DNA of 64,000 nucleotides, taken from positions 320,778,906 through 320,842,905 of the forward strand of contig NC_073692.1 in assembly GCF_029784155.1 (NCBI RefSeq). Reading direction: 5' to 3'. A model generated the notes under the pieces. The model was not told the DNA's origin. It ran no database searches and saw only the letters and a list, made by a program, of their open reading frames with translations. Below, in pieces: positions 58,440 to 64,000 of the stretch (position 1 is its first letter; the number at the start of each line of letters is the position of its first letter). The translations under genes and the position numbers were made by a program. The stretch is from Uranotaenia lowii. Taxonomy: Eukaryota; Arthropoda; Insecta; Diptera; Culicidae.

Positions 58440-60690
58440 TATTATAACTGTCAGTTTCACCCGTCATTTACATAACTTTGAGGTTTGATGTGTTGAATTT
58501 GTTCTTAACAAAAAAAAAAAATAAAAAAAAATAAATTTAAATACTGTAAAAACTCTATCTGTATGCACTACCCAATCCATAGTTTATGAGATCATGACGT
58601 ATACAACTGTTAAAAAACAATCAATCGACAACTCGTCGCTTCGGTGTGTCAGAAATATTTCAACGCTTAATTTTATGCATTTCTAACCGGCTGATGATGC
58701 GCGTTCAACATTTCGATCTTCTGCCTGATTATTCCGGTCCCAAAATGTTTTGATCATCTGCCTCGAGGAGGAAGGGCGGTGTCTGGCGGACTGCCGCACC
58801 TGTGAAAGGTGCCCAAATTTCCATAAGGGCACGTCAAACGGGCACCTCTGGTGGCATACTTCCATCCTTCCAGCAGCGACGGATTCCCTCTCTTTAATGG
58901 GTAGGGTATCCCATAACCTATCGCCCTCTTAGAGGCCCCTGTGTGGCGATTGATGAGTTGAAAACATAATCCGCTCGTGCGGCGGCGTGGAAGCTTTATA
59001 GCTTTTCTCCGACCGCTCGCTCGCCATTCGCCATTGTTGGTCGAACCGTTCAAAATCAATTTTTCGAAGATGGACGAACAACAACACAGCACAGTGAACA
59101 TTCCTGCCGAGCTGTCGTAAAATGACATGATAAATTAGCACCGAGTGATAAAAGATCATTATTATGTCACCGAACCGAAAATCGGGGCTGTTGTGGATGG
59201 CTGCTGACTAACTTACTAGCTAGCTAGCTGACTGACTGATTGTGCGACTTTTCAGAGACACAGATATACATAACCTGAAACAATGGCTTCGGGTGACCTT
59301 TGCTGCGGTCATACACAATACCAAAATACAATCATCTGATAGCGGTTGGAAGGCATTTCTTTTCGTTTAAAATTTAATCGTAAAATTAAAGCTTTCGGGT
59401 CCCAGGTTTTTTCATTAGTTACTGTCTTAAGAGGTGTTCCCATGGAAAACTAGGGGTGTTCAATGCAATTTATGTCCTTCATTCAGGTGTTCAGACCTTT
59501 GTTAGATCTTTGTCAAAAAAGCCAGTCCCTAAAAGGTCTTAGATTTGATACAGATTAATTTTCTATTTTGAATTTCATGTGATTTACTCCAAATTAATAA
59601 TAAACAGTTATACATACTACCATTTTATTTTGGAAACTGCTCAACACCTCTAAACCATCCTAATTTCCAGTTTTACACCGAGAAGTGCATTTGTCGGAAA
59701 CCACATTCCTTCAACTCTTAGATAACAATAACAGTAATGCACGTGAAAAGCGCCAGTCAAACAATGGCAAATGCAACCGACGAACGATCGAATGTGTGCT
59801 GTTCGGAGCATAATAATCTGCAGATGCAGAAAATTAAAACAGCAAAGCAACGAAAAAAAAATGCCGCATAAAGTGTTTAATTTAACTTTTTTCCGTTGCT
59901 AAACTTGCCATCTCCCGGCGCGGTTGCATATGTCTCTTTTCGCAACATACATACACGTGTGTGCCATTCACAAATTGTTTGGCGTCATTTGTTGATGTTG
60001 ATCTCGCGCAGTTCTTAATTGAACGTCTACGTATGGTTATTAATCTTGAGGATTTAAACGCTTCCAAGAAATGGTACCATTATTGCCAAACGCAAATTCC
60101 AGCTTTGAAGAGGCTTTCAATCGAGTGTATTGTCTTGATTGATTTGACACAAGCTTTGTTCATTTTAAAATGGGGCACTTTCATTTGGTTATAGTTTAGT
60201 CCCTGGTGTTCGGATATGAAAAATTAAACAGCATTGGAATGACTCCTGTTTTCATAAAAGCTGGAGTAAAAGTAATTACTGAAGTCTATTTACGTGGGCA
60301 TTTAGAAGAATCGGGTGCTTCCGTGGACTTAAGCAAACATCGATGAAGCCGAAATTGTTGTTTTCCAACGTGATGGAGCCCATGAAATACCTCGAAACGG
60401 ATCTTAAATTGGCTGGAAGAGCATTTTTATAAAGTTTTGGCCGAAGGATCTTTGGTTTCCGGGCAGTTCGGATTCGAACTCCCTCGACTATTTTATTTGG
60501 GCGTATGTTCAAGCAAAGGCCCGTTGATCCGCTCGCTCAACTGTCAATTCTCTGAAGGCTTCCATCTCTGAGGCGTGGGTGGACTTCAATGTCAGAGGTT
60601 TATATTGCAAAGATGCTCCCATTTAATATGTCGCCTTGAGAGAGTAGATGAGGTCCAATCTAGTTATTGTTTCTAAATATGTTTATCTAC
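58440..60690. other. Non-repetitive stretch, no supported gene
   Basis: 58680-59130 is GC-richer with overlapping open frames on both strands (up to 124 codons at 58754-59128), without recognisable domains. 59212-59240 has short 'agct/gact' simple repeats. 60460-60540 (minus) carries 'gttgagcgagcgga' and 'gagttcgaatcc' at tRNA-like spacing and might be a SINE or tRNA relic. Nothing firmer can be said. Confidence 0.4.
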
Positions 60691-62635
60691 TAGGGTAACG
60701 GACTTATTTTGGACCACCTTGTAGTTTGTTGCAAATATTTCTCTCATAAATCATGTTATTCATAAAGATTTTGAACAAATCAATTTAAAGCTATGTATTT
60801 CTTTGTATTCTAATCACACCTAAAATTTTCTTTAAGTAAGCTGTTAACGGAGAGAAAATTGAAAATAAAGTTTTAATTTTTCACAGTTGGACCGAATCAG
60901 GGCCATTTTAGGAGGACGTGCCATTATTGGAGTCGACTTTCAAGAGGTTTGCTGCATAGATGTGATGAATTTTACAAATACAAACATGTTCACAGCTATG
61001 ATTAAACACGTGAAAACTATTTTGCAAGCTCGAAAAAGCAAAATAACTGGTTTTAATAGCAATTTGAACCATGTCGAAAATAGGTCCAACTTTATTCCTT
61101 AGGGACTTATTTTGGACCACTCAACATAACCTGGGTATTAAACTTGCTGTTAAATATTCATGAACGTAATAAGACGTTGTACGACGATATAAAAGAATTA
61201 TGCACACTATTTGAATCTCTCATTATGAATAAAATTTTGAATTTAAGCATGATTTTATTCGATCAACTCGCCAAAACCCCCTAACTCGTTATTAGATGAG
61301 GTTCACTTTAAACGGCATAAAACCAAGCCAATCATAGTTTTAACTTACTTTTTGTGCACTATGCTTTGAATCACGTAAATCTAACAATCTACATCAATGT
61401 CAACTGTTTGATAGGCAGTTGTTAAAAGCTACAGCTTAAAGAAGCCTCAAAACATAAAAACTTGGAATTGCACCAATTGTTTATTAAGTCATTGTTTTTT
61501 ATGCTTCATGGAAAATTATTGAATGTTTGGTCTAAAAGTTTCAACCATTTAGGATTGCCAGTAAAATGAGTGCCAGTAAAGGAGGGGTTTGGAAAAAAAC
61601 GACAACAAATCGGCAAATATGCAACGAGTTTAATTTTTGTAAAAGTTGAAATATCTCAGTTAATATTAGAACAATTTTATCAAATAATATATTCAATTAT
61701 AGCTATATATGTTTCAAAACTTGGAAAAAGGTGATTGAAATGTGAAAATTTTACAAGCGATAAAAGTACTAAAAATCTAGTTTTTCAGCCCCTGTGGTTA
61801 TGCAATTAAAAAAAACTGTTGGAAAATTACTCCAACGATAAATTTTATCCTAGAACAAAGTTAGTATAAAACTTAAAACTGAATTTTTGTTAAAAAAAAT
61901 CTGACTTTTAGATGGCTAAAAAGATAACATAAATCTCGCACTTTTTTATCTTTTTGAATCTATCTACAGAACTGAAGCCAAAGCCAAATCCACTAAGGTT
62001 TTGGAAGTCAAAATGCATCAATTGATGTCGCGAAGTTCATGATGTCAGACTTTCTCAACTTATCGTTGGGTCGCCTGAAGGAGATTTGCGTTCTGAAAAT
62101 TGAGCCTAAAGATAAGCCAACTGGCCAGTATTAAACACTGCAGAACAAATTTCATCGAGATTTCAGTGTGCTGTCAGAATTTTCATCACATTTGGAACAC
62201 ACTATATAACAGAGGAATTTTACTGTTTTTACTCTATTCTTATCGAACAAACAAAACTTGACTAGTCTATAACAATAAGAAAAGACAAATTAATCTGAAT
62301 AATTCGCATAATTGCGCATCAATCGCTGTCGAAATAGAGCAATATTTATAAAAAAAAAACTTATTTGGTTTAAGGATGATCCAAAATAGGTCTAAAGGGT
62401 GGTCCAAAATAGAAACCTGGTGGTCCAAAATACTGACCAGAGTAATGATCGAAGAATCGTGTTTCTAGGCTTAAATCTCGTTACATTACAACAAACGACG
62501 ATATTTTTCGATAGAAAAAGCCTTGATCTTCGTAATGAATGGATAAAGCAGTCGAAAATTGTAACATATGCTTTTTTATTCCAGAAAATAGCATGGCCAC
62601 TTCTCAAAGCGGTCCAAAGTAGGTCCGTTACCCTA
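60691..62635 (+). mobile_element. GGGTAACGG-family TIR element, copy 3 (1.94 kb)
   Basis: Ends TAGGGTAACGGACTTATTTT and, inverted, 'gtaggtccgttaccctata', with TA at both edges. Collinear with copy 1 throughout, with point and indel divergence. A 71-codon frame at 60887-61102 lies in a segment conserved among copies but is unrecognised. Confidence 0.85.
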
Positions 62636-62943
62636 TACTGAAAGATTCACAAGGTTTTTAAGTCATGTTAACATAGGGTTGTCATCCGTCACGCAAAAGC
62701 GGGACATGTCCCACTTTTTTAGAAAATCTTCCGCCGTTCCGTTATTTTCTCGAAATTCACAGCTTTTTTCTGAGAAAACTTTTGTGGTAGACTCAACCTC
62801 CTCCAATTCTACCACTTCAAAATAGTTGCTCCGTGCTTGATGAAAAAGCTTCTTATAAAATCTCTCCTCACAGCATATTTCAAAGTTTATATAAGTTTAT
62901 ATAAGACAAGATTAAATAACTCGTTTAGTTCTTAGGATTTAAG

Positions 62944-63250
62944 ATTGCCAGAATATTTACCAGACATATCTGGACCGGGCGAATCCGGGCAATTCTATCT
63001 AAAAACCTGGCAAAATCTGGGTATCTGATTTCAAAATTTTCAACTCGAAATCCAGGCAATATCCGGACAAATTTGATCATAACCACGGATTTATTCAATT
63101 AAGGGTTGTCCGAATATTTACCAAACATATCCGGACCGGACAATTTTATCTAAAAAACTGGCAATATCTGGGCATCTGATTTGAAAATTTTCAACCCGAA
63201 ATTCGGACAATATCCGGGCAAGTTTAATCAAAACCATGGCATTCTTCAAT
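62944..63250. repeat. Diverged tandem duplication, ~162-bp unit
   Basis: Units begin near 62944 and 63106: 'ttgccagaatatttaccaga' versus 'ttgtccgaatatttaccaaa', both continuing through 'catctgatttgaaaattttc'-type text. A 'tctggcaagc' near 63560 inverts the start, so the block may be one side of a small element. 63251-64000 is otherwise AT-rich and shows nothing recognisable. Confidence 0.6.
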
Positions 63251-64000
63251 TAAAAATCAAAAATAATACATTTGAAAATATATTTTTACATCAAAACACA
63301 TTAGCAGATTTTTAATCGTATTTTAGGCCTTCTAAAAACTTGTTAATGATTATTTAGATTAAACTTGCTTAGCACAAAGTCGTTTTTAAACGCAAAAATA
63401 AAGAATTACAAAAACTCAATTTAAGTTTTTTTTACTTGTTTCGAAAATAAAGTGAATAAATCTGTACAAAATCCAAGCTTTTTTCTACAAATTGCAGGAA
63501 ACCGGGCCGGTCCGAACTCTTTTGTGGCAAATATTCGGGATATTCCGGGTAAAACCGATCAATCTGGCAAGCTTACTTAGTATCGCCATAACAATCTGGT
63601 TCAGTTAAGCGTTCTTCGAGCACGTTCTAGCGATGTTAATATTTTTCGATTGAAGAAAATATTTTTCAAGTTGCTTCTAAAGGCTCCAGATGTTTCTCCG
63701 GAATCCTATCAGAATCCCTTGAATGTAAAGCTTTAAAAATAGTCAAATGCCGTTTGAAACGGAATAGGACTACCGAGAGAAAAAAAACTATTTATAATCT
63801 AATAATGAATGAATGGACGAGCTAAATTAAATCATCTTGGAAGAAGATGAAAAAAGGTTGTTAACAAATATAAAAACTTTCTTCAAATTTCGGATTTTAA
63901 ATTACTCTGAGTTACAACATTTCTGATTTACCTAAGTGTTCGCAGTATACAAAGATCTAAGCTTTCTTGAGAATTCAACTTCCTAAACCAAATTTATATC

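Noticed and set aside
58754..59128. 124-codon minus-strand ORF as a host gene
   Set aside because: Overlapped by frames on both strands, no domain, and GC-richer DNA makes such frames likely.

Overview
The window is repeat-dense, AT-rich eukaryotic DNA with no recognisable complete host gene. It looks like intergenic heterochromatin-like DNA from a dipteran, most likely a culicid mosquito. The reasons are a Jockey/CR1-type LINE with a (TAA)n tail, tRNA-derived SINEs, a Helitron packed with tandem units, hAT and mariner relics, MITEs, a probable Penelope-like fragment and a young Ty3/gypsy-type LTR retrotransposon. The species assignment is inference; the element identities come from protein motifs and terminal structures read in the sequence.

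Layout. 0-6 kb: dispersed repeat and a 5'-truncated LINE (RT plus endonuclease relic, minus strand). 6.06-7.24 kb: a (TTTCTCA)n array. 7.2-21.6 kb: mostly unique AT-rich DNA with tandem-repeat clusters, a Penelope-like fragment and a candidate TIR element. 21.66-24.69 kb: a Helitron with a second 3' terminus behind it. 24.7-27.2 kb: a SINE and a decayed hAT transposase interrupted by a MITE. 27.4-30.7 kb: a GC-rich minisatellite and two elements of a CCCAAG-ended TIR family. 32.39-44.27 kb: the LTR retrotransposon composite. 45.8 kb: a LINE RT scrap. 46.8-48.0 kb: a perfect (AAGT)n array. 48.9-62.6 kb: TIR elements, three of them one family (GGGTAACGG ends), with a four-level nest at 52.7-58.4 kb. 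62.6-64 kb: a diverged tandem duplication in AT-rich DNA.

The most remarkable object is the LTR composite. It is one coding element on the minus strand (5' LTR 42723-44274, PBS, gag, pol, 3' LTR 34007-35551) to which a third LTR is fused in inverted orientation (32391-33934). Between the two inverted LTRs lies a 65-nt copy of tRNA-Lys(CTT), running from the post-transcriptional CCA end to about nucleotide 12. Its only difference from the tRNA-Lys sequence as I recall it is at position 58, the m1A site that normally stops plus-strand strong-stop synthesis. The flanks of the whole 11.9-kb composite match a continuous paralogous repeat at 4.3 kb, so the composite appears to have entered as one unit. 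This is best read as an aberrant reverse-transcription product, in which RT read through the modified tRNA primer, that integrated through two U3 ends.

No gene network can be described. The genes present serve transposition only: Gag (capsid, zinc knuckle) and Pol (protease, RT, RNase H, integrase) of the LTR element are open and could be functional, and every other transposase or RT is broken.
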